Part shown: in pieces, positions 6,481 through 14,721 of the stretch | How positions within the stretch are numbered: the first letter of the stretch is position 1 | Layout: each line of letters begins with the position of its first letter | NCBI GenBank assembly: GCA_021807105.1 | Contig: JAKAPL010000029.1 | Span: forward strand, 1-41,621 | From: Myxococcales bacterium | GTDB taxonomy: Bacteria > Myxococcota > Myxococcia > Myxococcales > JAKAPL01 | Reading direction: 5' to 3' | DNA: 41,621 nucleotides | Notes under the pieces: generated by a model | The model's input: only the letters and a program-made list of their open reading frames with translations | The model's database searches: none | Told to the model about the DNA's origin: nothing | Position numbers and translations under genes: made by a program

Positions 6481-8192
6481 GCGCCCCCGTCATCGGAAAC
6501 TCGTCGCTCACCCGCTTCGACGTGCTGATCGTCGGCGCCGGGCTCGGCGCCTCGGCCGCGGCGGAGATCCTCTGCGCGCAGGGGCAGAAGGTCCTCCTGC
6601 TCGAGGCGGGGCAGTCCCTCATCGACGGGCTGGACGATCCCGACCCGAGCCACCTCCGCTCCCACTTCTCGAACGACGAGGTCAAGCTCCACAGCCGCGG
6701 CCTGGTCTACGCCGATTCGATCATGGAGCCGCGGACCTTCCGCCCCTCGCCCGCGGACGGCGACCGGACCTACGTCGGGGACGTGAACGGGCTGCCGAAG
6801 ACCGTCGGCGGCGGGATGCTGCTTTCGGACATGAAGCTGATCCGCTTCCGCCCGACCGACTTCCAGCTCGGGACGCTCCTCGGCGAGGTGCCCGGCGCGA
6901 GCTTCGCGGACTGGCCGGTGACCTACGACGAGCTGGAGCCCTTCTATCTCCACGCCGAGACCGTCATGGGCGTGCAGGGGCAGGCGGGCTCGGATCCGAC
7001 CGAGCCGCCGCGCAGCGGCCCGTATCCGCTCCCGCCCGGCCTGCCGATGTACGCCGCGGTCCTCGCGCAGGCGGGGGCGCAGAAGCTTGGTTACACGGCG
7101 TTCCCGTATCCGGAGGGGATCGCGTCGCGCCCCTACGACGGCCGGCCCGCCTGCGCCCAGTGCGGCTTCTGCTCGGGCTTCGGCTGCCCGACGAACGCCA
7201 AGGGCGCCCCCGGGGTGACCACGTTGCGCCACGCGCTCCTGACCGGCAACTGCCAGCTCTGGCCGGAGACGCGGGTGATCAAGCTCCTCCTGTCGGCCTC
7301 CGGCAACGAGGTCACCGGCGTGCAGGCGATCGGCTCCGACGGCTCGCCCCTCCAGTTCACCGCCGACCGCTACATCCTCGCGGCGAGTCCGATCGAGGAC
7401 GTGCGGCTCCTGCTCCTCTCCGACCCCGGCGGCCCCGGCGTCGGCAACTCGAGCGGCCTCGTCGGGCGCAACCTCACCTTCCACCTGGAAACCGACGCGG
7501 CGGGGATCTTCGAGGAGCGCGTCCACGCCTACCGGGGAACCGGGACGTCCTGGGCGCTCACCGAATTCCGAGGCGTGCCGAACGACCCCGCCCGGCCGCT
7601 CGGCGGCGTCGTGGAGATCGGCGGACCCGTGGGGCCGGTGGACGAGACCGCGATCTACGCTGGCCAGCTCGGCATGAACGGCGCGCGCCTCAAGGCGCTG
7701 ATGCGGCAGAGCCCGCTGCGCGACCGGGTGCTCGGCCTGACGATGCACGGCGAGGACGCGCCGCAGCCGACCAACCGGGTCGACCTCGATCCGGCGGTGC
7801 GGGACATCGACGGGCTGCCGGTCGCCCGCGTCACCTACCAGAACCATTCCTTCGAGCTGAACGCCCGGGCCTTCTACGTCCCGAAGCTGCTCGACCTGCT
7901 CGGCGCGGCCGGCGCGAAGTACGGCTTCGTCGACCCGATCTCCTCCGTCCCATCGTCCCGCCACATCATGGGGACCCTCCGCTTCGGGACCGACCCGAAG
8001 AAGAGCGTCTGCGACGCGACCGGGCTCTTTCACGACGTCGGGAACCTGTACGCGACCGACGGAGCGCTCTTCCCGACCTCCTCCGGTTTCAACCCGAGCC
8101 TCACGATCGGGGCGCTCGCGGCCTTCGTCGCGGGCGGCATGGTCTTCCCCGGCTCGCCGCAGAAGGTGCTCGGCGCCAGCCAGCCAGGGTAG
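6477..8192 (+). CDS. GMC family FAD-dependent oxidoreductase (dehydrogenase large subunit)
   Basis: The 571-residue protein has an N-terminal FAD-binding fold (FDVLIVGAGLGASAAAEIL, Gly-rich loop 20-25) and the GMC C-terminal domain with HIMGTLRFG and FNPSLTIGALAAF, which hold the usual His and Asn of the active site. A four-cysteine motif, CAQCGFCSGFGC at 226-237, is present. In related FAD glucose dehydrogenases, cysteines in this part bind a 3Fe-4S cluster, so an iron-sulfur relay is plausible. It has no signal peptide of its own, which fits export with the Tat-tagged small subunit. The TTG start overlaps the upstream stop and follows GGAAGGAAG. No cytochrome c subunit is adjacent, so the electron acceptor is unknown. 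Confidence 0.9.
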   Translation: MSAPVIGNSSLTRFDVLIVGAGLGASAAAEILCAQGQKVLLLEAGQSLIDGLDDPDPSHLRSHFSNDEVKLHSRGLVYADSIMEPRTFRPSPADGDRTYVGDVNGLPKTVGGGMLLSDMKLIRFRPTDFQLGTLLGEVPGASFADWPVTYDELEPFYLHAETVMGVQGQAGSDPTEPPRSGPYPLPPGLPMYAAVLAQAGAQKLGYTAFPYPEGIASRPYDGRPACAQCGFCSGFGCPTNAKGAPGVTTLRHALLTGNCQLWPETRVIKLLLSASGNEVTGVQAIGSDGSPLQFTADRYILAASPIEDVRLLLLSDPGGPGVGNSSGLVGRNLTFHLETDAAGIFEERVHAYRGTGTSWALTEFRGVPNDPARPLGGVVEIGGPVGPVDETAIYAGQLGMNGARLKALMRQSPLRDRVLGLTMHGEDAPQPTNRVDLDPAVRDIDGLPVARVTYQNHSFELNARAFYVPKLLDLLGAAGAKYGFVDPISSVPSSRHIMGTLRFGTDPKKSVCDATGLFHDVGNLYATDGALFPTSSGFNPSLTIGALAAFVAGGMVFPGSPQKVLGASQPG

Positions 8193-8194
8193 CG

Positions 8195-8896
8195 TTGACC
8201 GTAACCCTGCTGCTCTTCGCCGGCGCGCGCGAGGCGGCCGGCCGCGCGCGGGACGAGATCGACGTCGCCCCCGGGGCGACCGCGGGCGACGTGAAGGCCG
8301 CGGCGGTCGCCCGCTTCCCCGCCCTCGCCGAGCTCGCGACCGCGCTCCAGGTCGCGGTCGACCGGGAGATCGTCCCGCCCGAGACGCCCGTCCGTCCGGG
8401 CGCGGAGGTCGCGCTGCTGCCCCCCGTGGCCGGCGGCAGCGGCGAGGGGCGCTTCCGGCTCGAGGCGGGACCCTTGCGCCCGGAGGAGGCCGAGCGGCTC
8501 GTCCGCGATTCGGGCTTCGGCGCGCTGGTCACCTTCGCCGGCACCGTCCGCGGCGAGGGGCGGGTCGGGCGCGTCGTCCGGATCGACTACGAGGCGTACG
8601 AGCCGATGGCGCTGCGTCAGATGGCCGCCCTCGCCGCCCGGATCGAGGCCGCGCGCGGCGCGCGGCTCGCCCTCTTCCACCGCGTGGGACCGGTGGCGCC
8701 GGGCGAGATCGCGGTCGTCGTCTGCGCCGCGGCCCCCCACCGCGGCCCGGCGTTCCGCGCTTGCGAGGAGGCCGTCGCCGCACTCAAGGTCGAGGCGGCG
8801 ATCTGGAAACGCGAGGTCGGCGTGGACCGCGCGGAGTGGATCGGATCGTCTCCGTCCAGCGGATCCCCCCCGCGTCCACGAGGGACGGAATCGTAG
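8195..8896 (+). CDS. moaX: MoaD-MoaE fusion, molybdopterin synthase
   Basis: The 233-residue protein joins both subunits of molybdopterin synthase. Residues 1-81 are MoaD-like, ending in LLPPVAGG, the position of the thiocarboxylated C-terminal Gly-Gly of free MoaD. Residues 87-216 are MoaE-like, with LVTFAGTVRG, HRVGPVAPGEIAV and LKVEAAIWKRE carrying the expected active-site lysines (198 and 205). Such fusions are known as MoaX in mycobacteria, where the chain is cleaved after the Gly-Gly. An SGEG linker directly follows the Gly-Gly here, consistent with the same need. The TTG start lies 2 bases after the GMC stop, preceded by AGGGT; the longer upstream frame is a shadow of the GMC gene. No other Mo-cofactor genes are nearby. 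The stop lies inside repeat element 2. Confidence 0.9.
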   Translation: MTVTLLLFAGAREAAGRARDEIDVAPGATAGDVKAAAVARFPALAELATALQVAVDREIVPPETPVRPGAEVALLPPVAGGSGEGRFRLEAGPLRPEEAERLVRDSGFGALVTFAGTVRGEGRVGRVVRIDYEAYEPMALRQMAALAARIEAARGARLALFHRVGPVAPGEIAVVVCAAAPHRGPAFRACEEAVAALKVEAAIWKREVGVDRAEWIGSSPSSGSPPRPRGTES

Positions 8897-9094
8897 CGCG
8901 GCCATCCATCGCCGCGAACCCAACGCGGTGAACGCGGTGGAAGGGGCTTCCCGGCGCTCCATCTTCCGGACCGCCTGACGGCGGTCCTCTGGCGGGGGGA
9001 GCTCAGCTCCCCCGCACCCCCATCCACTCTCGCCTCCGCTGCTCGCCGGAGAAACCTTCGCATCGCACGAGCATTCTCGGAAGGAGTAGATCAG
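8892..9094. repeat. Dispersed repeat element 2, copy A (multi-hairpin)
   Basis: The roughly 200-bp unit starts CGTAGCGCGGCCATC and includes the stop codon of the MoaD-MoaE gene. It holds three hairpins: an imperfect GCGGCCATCC-ATCGCCGC, the stem GGACCGCC-TGAC-GGCGGTCC (around 8967-8986), and GGGGAGCT-C-AGCTCCCC (around 8997-9013). A tail follows with GGAGAAACCTTCGCATCGC and GCATTCTCGG. The copy at 37980-38172 keeps the same order through the same tail. The copies at 18014 and 35126 are partial. It carries no gene; a structured RNA or a mobile extragenic repeat are the main options. Confidence 0.85.
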
Positions 9095-9202
9095 ACGCGA
9101 GGCGCGGCGAGCCGCCAGTGGGAACGCCGGCGCTGCCGCTCCGTCCGGCGAAGACGCCGGCACGGGAACCGTTTCCGGGAGGTAGCGGGCGTGGGCTCCG
9201 GC

Positions 9203-9228
9203 CCCCCTGACGCCGTGAAGTCAGGGGG
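9203..9228 (+). other. Hairpin, 9-bp perfect stem
   Basis: CCCCCTGAC (9203-9211) pairs perfectly with GTCAGGGGG (9220-9228) across an 8-base loop. No T-run follows, so it is not a typical terminator. It lies in the 320-bp gap between repeat element 2 and the AgmX-like gene. Confidence 0.6.
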
Positions 9229-9270
9229 CGAGCGGGAGCGGAGATCCCCGCGCGGTGACCGCCGGCCGTG

Positions 9271-9344
9271 GAGCGGCGGAAGACCCCGGAGATCGCGGCC
9301 TGGATCTCCGGGGTCTTTAGTCTGCGGCGGGCCGTCCGCCGCTC
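9271..9344 (+). terminator. Long nested hairpin, possible terminator
   Basis: AAGACCCCGGAGATC (9280-9294) and its exact complement (9303-9317) form a 15-bp stem with an 8-base loop. Outside it, GAGCGGCGG (9271-9279) can pair with CCGCCGCTC (9336-9344), which would enclose the first hairpin. Only TCTTTAG follows the inner stem, so a rho-independent terminator is possible but the T-tract is poor. It could instead be the end of another dispersed repeat. Confidence 0.45.
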
Positions 9345-9397
9345 CCCCTTCGGGCTGCGCTCCTCCGATGCCCCTCTCGCCCCGCGCGGCGATCGGG

Positions 9398-9403
9398 TAT
9401 ACT
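9398..9403 (+). promoter_or_regulatory. -10-like box close to the start codon
   Basis: TATACT ends 10 bases before the ATG at 9414, and no Shine-Dalgarno-like sequence is obvious. No clear -35 box is seen. The spacing would give a very short or leaderless transcript. Confidence 0.35.
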
Positions 9404-9413
9404 GCGCCGGGAC

Positions 9414-10253
9414 ATGGGCGCGAGCACGGGACCGTCGTCGATCGATCTCGGCACCGGCGGCGGCAGGTGGATGTTCAAGGACGGGGGGATGGTCTTCGGG
9501 CCCATCCCGGCGCGGATGCTCATCGAGAAGCTCTACCGCGGGGAGATCGGCCCGGAGACCGAGGTCGCGCTGGAGGACCACGAGGACTTCCGGAGCCTGC
9601 GGGAGATCGACTTCTTCACCGTCCACCTCGCCAAGGCCCAGGCGAAGCTCCGCGTCGAGCGGGACGAGAGCCGGCGGGCGGAGCAGGCTCGCCGGCGGCG
9701 CTACATCCGGGCGGCCGGGGCTGGGGCGGTCCTGCTCGCCGCGCTCGCCGTCGCGGGCGGGGGCGCGTACTGGGCCGTCAAGACCCGCCAGAGACGGCTC
9801 GCGGACGAGGTGACCGAGATCCCCATCACGCCCAACCCCCCGGTGCTCGCCACCGCCGAGACGCGCCCCCATGAGGACGACGTGGCGATCCCGACCGCGG
9901 CAGGGACGACGCGGCGGGAGGAGCACGGGCCCGCGCCCGCGGGCGGTTCGCCGGACATCGTGGCCGCGCGTTACGACAAGGGGTCAATCATCGGGGCGGA
10001 GGCCCGGCAGAAGGGCGAGCTGATCCCGTGCATCCGCGACGAGCTGCGGCGGACGCCGGACTTCCGAGGCGACATCCAGTTCAGCCTCGCGGTCGGCAAC
10101 GACGGCCACGTGGCGAAGCTCTGGATGGAGGATGCCCGCTTCAAGGACGGCCCGCTGGAGGCGTGCTTCCGGCAGGCGATGGACCGGTGGCGCTTCCCGC
10201 TCTACGAGGGCGAACGGGCGACGGTGTCCGACTCCTTCCACGTGGGCCGCTGA
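9414..10253 (+). CDS. GYF-like / AgmX-PglI C-terminal domain membrane protein
   Basis: The 279-residue protein has three parts. Residues 18-60 (RWMFKDGGMVFGPIPARMLIEKL) resemble the GYF_2/DUF4339 fold seen at the start of many Myxococcota regulators. Residues 99-121 form one transmembrane helix after an Arg-rich cytoplasmic stretch. Residues about 195-279 (ELIPCIRDELRRTPDF to WRFPLYEGERATVSDSFHV) match the TonB-like C-terminal domain shared by AgmX and PglI of Myxococcus. In that genus those proteins were linked to gliding motility, but many paralogues have unknown roles. The predicted layout is cytoplasmic sensor, one helix and periplasmic TonB-like domain. It stands alone, so no partner can be inferred. 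Confidence 0.8.
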   Translation: MGASTGPSSIDLGTGGGRWMFKDGGMVFGPIPARMLIEKLYRGEIGPETEVALEDHEDFRSLREIDFFTVHLAKAQAKLRVERDESRRAEQARRRRYIRAAGAGAVLLAALAVAGGGAYWAVKTRQRRLADEVTEIPITPNPPVLATAETRPHEDDVAIPTAAGTTRREEHGPAPAGGSPDIVAARYDKGSIIGAEARQKGELIPCIRDELRRTPDFRGDIQFSLAVGNDGHVAKLWMEDARFKDGPLEACFRQAMDRWRFPLYEGERATVSDSFHVGR

Positions 10254-10386
10254 CGAGCGGCGGCCCGCCCACCCGGACTGCGGGCGCGCCCGGCGCGTGT
10301 CTATATTCGGAGCGACGAATGAGGATGGGAAGTGCCGGCGCGGAGGCGTGTTGGTGTAGAATGGGATCCGGCGAGCGAGGCGCGAC

Positions 10387-11673
10387 TTGAGCCGCAACAA
10401 AGAGCACCCACAGAATCTCTCCTGCTCCTTCTGCGGCAAGGGGCAACGCGAGGTGCGCAAGCTCATCGCCGGGCCGACGGTCTACATCTGCGACGAGTGC
10501 ATCCGCCTGTGCAACGACATCATCGCCGAGGACGCCGAGCGGGAACAGGCGCGCCCGCAGGTCCGGCTGCCGACGCCGGAAGAGATCAAGAGCTTCCTCG
10601 ACGATTACGTCGTCGGCCAGAGCCAGGCGAAGAAGGTCCTCTCGGTCGCGGTCTACAACCACTACAAGCGTATCTTCCCCCGGCGCTCCGGGAAACCGCG
10701 GCCGCGCCCCGGCGCGATCCGCCCGCCGGGCGAGGAGGTCGAGCTGCAGAAGAGCAACATCCTCCTGCTCGGCCCTACGGGCTCCGGCAAGACCCTGCTC
10801 GCCCAGTCGCTCGCGCGCTTCCTGGACGTCCCCTTCACCATCGCCGACGCGACCTCCCTCACCGAGGCCGGCTACGTCGGGGAGGACGTCGAGAACATCA
10901 TCCAGAACCTGCTCCACGCGGCGGACTACGACGTGGAGAAGGCCTCGCGCGGCATCGTCTACATCGACGAGATCGACAAGATCGCCCGCAAGGGGGACAC
11001 GCCGTCGCTCACCCGGGACGTGGGCGGGGAGGGGGTGCAGCAGGCGCTCCTCAAGATCATCGAGGGGACGCGGGCCAACGTCACCCCGCGGGGCGGCAAG
11101 AAGTACAACCAGCAGGAGTACATCCAGGTCGACACCGGCAACGTCCTCTTCATCTGCGGCGGCGCCTTCCACGGGCTCGAGCAGGCGATCCGGCGGCGCG
11201 TGGGGGTGAAGGGGCTCGGCTTCGGCGCGAAGGTCGACAAGTCGCGCGACGCGCGGGTGGGCGAGCTGCTCGCCCAGGTCGAGCCGCAGGATCTCGTCAA
11301 GTTCGGCCTCATCCCCGAGTTCGTGGGGAGGCTCCCGGTCATCGCCACCCTCTTCGACCTCGACGAGGACGATCTCGTCACCATCCTCACCCAGCCGAAG
11401 AACGCGCTCGTGAAGCAGTACCAGCGGCTCTTCGAGCTGGAGAAGGTCAAGCTTTCCTTCACCAAGGAGGCGCTGCGGGCCATCGCCCACGAGGCAATGG
11501 CGCGCAACTCCGGCGCGCGCGGCCTTCGGGCGATCATCGAGGACGCGATGCTCGACATCATGTACGAGGTCCCGTTCCGCGACGGCGTGAAGGAGTGCAA
11601 GATCACCGAGGGGGTCGTGCTCCGCCACGAGAACCCGCTGCTCTCCTACGAGAAGGAGAAGAAGAGCGCGTGA
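10387..11673 (+). CDS. clpX: ATP-dependent Clp protease ATP-binding subunit ClpX
   Basis: The 428-residue protein is a full-length ClpX unfoldase. The N-terminal zinc finger has Cys13, Cys16, Cys35 and Cys38. Walker A is GPTGSGKT (129-136), followed by the pore loop GYVGED, Walker [10 protein letters not shown] and the [17 protein letters not shown] region. The ClpP-binding loop reads LGF in place of the common IGF. ClpX unfolds tagged proteins and feeds them to ClpP; no clpP gene is adjacent, unlike in many genomes. The TTG start at 10387 is preceded by GAGG and places the zinc finger at the usual distance. A TAGAAT box at 10357-10362 may belong to its promoter. Confidence 0.97.
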   Translation: MSRNKEHPQNLSCSFCGKGQREVRKLIAGPTVYICDECIRLCNDIIAEDAEREQARPQVRLPTPEEIKSFLDDYVVGQSQAKKVLSVAVYNHYKRIFPRRSGKPRPRPGAIRPPGEEVELQKSNILLLGPTGSGKTLLAQSLARFLDVPFTIADATSLTEAGYVGEDVENIIQNLLHAADYDVEKASRGIVYIDEIDKIARKGDTPSLTRDVGGEGVQQALLKIIEGTRANVTPRGGKKYNQQEYIQVDTGNVLFICGGAFHGLEQAIRRRVGVKGLGFGAKVDKSRDARVGELLAQVEPQDLVKFGLIPEFVGRLPVIATLFDLDEDDLVTILTQPKNALVKQYQRLFELEKVKLSFTKEALRAIAHEAMARNSGARGLRAIIEDAMLDIMYEVPFRDGVKECKITEGVVLRHENPLLSYEKEKKSA

Positions 11674-11793
11674 GGGGGGCGGCGGGCGGGGAGCTCCTCC
11701 TCGACGCCGGAGCAGGACGTCCCGCGGGAAAGGCTTGCGCTGGCCGGCGCCCGCGGCCATGATGCGCGGCTCTTCCCGAACGAGGTGACCGCG

Positions 11794-14415
11794 ATGACTC
11801 TCACATGGCTGGCGTCGAGCCTGGCGCTCCTCTTTGTGCCCGTCCCGGTTTCGCGGACTCCCGCGACCGTCATGACGATCGGGGCTCCCCTGCCCGACGA
11901 GGCGCCGTCCCGCGTGGCCGTCTCGTTGCGAGTCGCCGATCCGGCGGGGCTGCGCGCGTTGCTCTCCGCCCAGCAGGACCCCGCCTCACCCCTCTGGCAC
12001 CACTGGATCACGCCGGCCGAGTTCGGTGCGCGCTTCGGGCAGCCCGCGGCGGTCATCGAACGCGTGACGGCATGGCTCGGGTCGACGGGGCTCGTCGTGC
12101 GCGTGGCGCCCGATCGCATCTACCTGGAGGCGATGGGCACGGCCGCGCAGGTCAACCAGCTCTTCGGGATCCGCCTCCACCTGGCGGCCGGCGCCGCGGG
12201 TCGGACCTTCCGCACGTTCACCGGCACCCCGCGGCTGCCCGATGGCCTCGCGCCGGTGGTGCTCACCGTGCAGGGGTTGGACACGCGGATGCGCTTCTCC
12301 CGGAGGCTCCCGATCGGAAGGAAGAACTTCAATTCCTTCGGCCCCCAGGATCTGCGCCGCTTCTATGACATCCAGCCGCTGCTCGATCAGGGCTTCACGG
12401 GTCGGGGGGCGCATCTCGCGGTGCTCGCCGCCGCGGTCGAGCCGCCGGAGATGGTCCACCTCGAGGACATCGAGTACTTCTACGGGTCGGTCTCCGACAC
12501 CCGGGCGGAGCTGGTGATCGACTCCCTGCCGAACCCCCATAACGACGTCGACCCAGAGCCGGGCGGGCGCCAGGAACAGGAGATGGACGTCGAGCTGCAG
12601 ACCGTCGCCGCGCCCGGAGCGGCCACCGTGACCCTCGTGCTCCCCCCGGCGAGCGAGATCTTCACCACCGGCATCCAGTCGATCGTGAACGACTTGCAAG
12701 AGACGGCCCCGATCAGCGCGGTCAGCACCTCGTACGGCGGCTGCGAGCTCCAGGGCCTCTCGACCGGCGACGGAATGGCGGCGGAACAGCTCATCCAGCA
12801 GGGCAACGCCGAGGGGCAGACGTGGGCGTCGGCGGCCGGCGACGACGGCGCCGATGACTGTCGCGACGGCAGCGGCCCGGCGGTGGACTTCCCGTCGTCC
12901 ATCCCCGAGATCGTCGCGGTCGGCGGCACCGAGACCAACGCCGCGTTCGACAAGAACGGCGCGATGCCGGGCTGGTGGCAGGAGGTCGTCTGGAACGACG
13001 GGCAGTACGGCGGCGCGGGCGGCGGCGGGGTCAGCACCATCTTCTCCAAGCCCGACTGGCAGGCCGGCGTCTCTCCGGCGGACGGCTACCGCGACCTGCC
13101 GGACGTCTCCTTCCTCTCTTCGCCGCTGCCCGGCGTGGTCGCCGACAACAGCCTGGCGGGGCAACTCAGCCCGAACGGCGGGACGAGCGACGCGGCGCCT
13201 CTCAGCGCGGGCATCTTCGCCCTGATCGGCGACCGGATCGGCGGGCGGCTCGGCGGCGTGAACCCGGTGCTGTACGCGCTCGGCAAAGCTCAGCTCGACG
13301 GCGGCGTCGCGGCCTTCCATGACGTGACCTCGGGAAACAACTCGTTCAACGGCGTGACGGGCTACGCCGCGGGACCGGGGTTCGACCTCGCCTCGGGCTG
13401 GGGCTCGCTCGACGTGGCGGTGGCGGCGGCGGCATGGCCCGTCGCGGCGGCGTCGCTCGACGCCGGGGAGGAGGACGCCGGCCTCGACGCCGGAGCGGAC
13501 GCGGGGATGGCCGACGGGGGCGTAGCGCCCGACGCGGGCGCGGACGCCGGAGTCGAAGACGCGGGCCTCATCCCGTATAATCCTTGCGCGCTGCTGGCCT
13601 GCGACGGGGGAGAGACTTGCGAGACGATCCCCGAGGGCCCCTCCTCCTGTACGGTCTTCTGCGACGCGGGCGTCCTCTCCTCCTGTGCGGCCGGCACCAT
13701 CTGCGCCGGCCGATTCGAGGACGCCGGGGTCTGCGTCCCGGGCTGCACCCAGGACGCAGACTGCCCGCAGGGGCAGGCGTGCTTCTCATGTACCCGCTCG
13801 TGCTACAGCATGGGGAAGGAGACCTCGAAGATCGGCGACCGCTGTTACGCCTCGACCGAGTGCCCGACCGCGGGTTACTGCCTCACCGCCCAGGATGGCC
13901 TGCCCGGCGGATACTGCACCATGCCCTGCCATCCCGACTCCTGCCCTTGCCCGGGCAACGGGAGCTGCCAGGCCATCGATCAGCAGGGCGATTACCTCTG
14001 CTTCGCGGGCTGTGCCCAGCCGGGCGACTGCCGCCAGGGGTATGTCTGCCAGTGGCTCGGCGGCGCGCAGTCGATCTGCCTGCCTGCCTGCACCAGCGCC
14101 CAGGACTGCTCGATGGCGGTCGGCGGCGGCACCTGCGACGTGGACGCGGGGGTCTGCGTCGACTTCCCCGGGGCCGACGCTGGGACGCCGGAGGTGGCGC
14201 CCGCCGACGCGGGGATCGACGCCGGACGACCGGCGGTCGAAGACGCCGGATCGACGCCGGCCCCCGACGGGGGCAGCGCGGCGCGAGCCAGCGCGGATGG
14301 GGGAGCCAAGCCCGCTGCCACGCCGAAAGGATGCGGCTGCGGCGGCGGCGGCGGCGCGGATGCCTCCGCCCTGCTCGCGCTGCTCACGTTGGCGACGCGC
14401 CGCCGGCGGCGGTAA
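11794..14415 (+). CDS. Sedolisin (S53) protease with Cys-rich region and MYXO-CTERM tail
   Basis: The 873-residue secreted protein begins with a signal peptide (MTLTWLASSLALLF), then the pro-kumamolisin activation domain (residues about 30-180). The peptidase S53 domain has the acid pair Glu261 and Asp265 (EQEMD) and the nucleophile Ser465 in GGTSDAAP, where the usual motif is SGTSxxxP. Then come Asp-Ala-Gly-rich linkers, a Cys-rich region (about 600-790) with repeats such as QDADCPQGQACFSC, and a C-terminus with GCGCGGGGG, a short hydrophobic helix and five arginines, a MYXO-CTERM-type sorting tail. It should be an acid-type serine-carboxyl protease anchored at or processed on the cell surface. 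The ATG at 11794 follows GAGG; a GTG at 11785 is the alternative. Confidence 0.92.
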   Translation: MTLTWLASSLALLFVPVPVSRTPATVMTIGAPLPDEAPSRVAVSLRVADPAGLRALLSAQQDPASPLWHHWITPAEFGARFGQPAAVIERVTAWLGSTGLVVRVAPDRIYLEAMGTAAQVNQLFGIRLHLAAGAAGRTFRTFTGTPRLPDGLAPVVLTVQGLDTRMRFSRRLPIGRKNFNSFGPQDLRRFYDIQPLLDQGFTGRGAHLAVLAAAVEPPEMVHLEDIEYFYGSVSDTRAELVIDSLPNPHNDVDPEPGGRQEQEMDVELQTVAAPGAATVTLVLPPASEIFTTGIQSIVNDLQETAPISAVSTSYGGCELQGLSTGDGMAAEQLIQQGNAEGQTWASAAGDDGADDCRDGSGPAVDFPSSIPEIVAVGGTETNAAFDKNGAMPGWWQEVVWNDGQYGGAGGGGVSTIFSKPDWQAGVSPADGYRDLPDVSFLSSPLPGVVADNSLAGQLSPNGGTSDAAPLSAGIFALIGDRIGGRLGGVNPVLYALGKAQLDGGVAAFHDVTSGNNSFNGVTGYAAGPGFDLASGWGSLDVAVAAAAWPVAAASLDAGEEDAGLDAGADAGMADGGVAPDAGADAGVEDAGLIPYNPCALLACDGGETCETIPEGPSSCTVFCDAGVLSSCAAGTICAGRFEDAGVCVPGCTQDADCPQGQACFSCTRSCYSMGKETSKIGDRCYASTECPTAGYCLTAQDGLPGGYCTMPCHPDSCPCPGNGSCQAIDQQGDYLCFAGCAQPGDCRQGYVCQWLGGAQSICLPACTSAQDCSMAVGGGTCDVDAGVCVDFPGADAGTPEVAPADAGIDAGRPAVEDAGSTPAPDGGSAARASADGGAKPAATPKGCGCGGGGGADASALLALLTLATRRRRR

Positions 14416-14721
14416 TCTTCTGGCCGTCGAGAAGGATGCCTCCGGGGCGTTGCTCGGTCGCGCCGGGGTCATCGTTCACAGGGCGAATCCGTCTCTCCCA
14501 TGGAGATGGAAGTGGAAAGCCATGAGCCCAGAAAGAGCAGCCCCTCCATGGCTCCGGGCTCCCTGATCTCTTCATGGGCGGCGACTTCCCCGAGCGGTGA
14601 ATGGTCGCGCACCCGGCTTCGGCGCCCTTCTCGACGAGCGGGAGGAAGCCGTGGGCGTTCTCGTCTCCCGCGGGCGGACCGGGAATCTTCGGCGGCGAAC
14701 CAGCCTGGGGACCGCCTGGCG
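14416..14721. other. About 300 bases without a recognised gene
   Basis: No supported gene is seen. An 11-bp inverted repeat, CGTCGAGAAGG at 14425-14435 and its complement at 14626-14636, brackets much of the stretch and may mark another decayed element, but the inner sequence shows no copy elsewhere in the window. An open frame runs upstream of the DUF3105 gene through part of it, but the composition is that of a chance frame. Confidence 0.5.

Noticed and set aside
6332..8896. A single very long protein ending in MoaE
   Set aside because: The part before 8195 is Arg/Pro-rich and antiphase to the clear GMC oxidoreductase. Only the part from TTG 8195 is a gene.
8030..9163. Minus-strand frame over the MoaD-MoaE gene and element 2
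   Set aside because: It is the shadow of a well-supported plus-strand gene. The shared peptide with the frame at 37948-39132 comes from element 2 DNA similarity.
14500..14721. Longer N-terminus for the DUF3105 lipoprotein
   Set aside because: It would place about 74 polar residues before the lipobox. The ATG at 14722 puts the signal sequence at the N-terminus.
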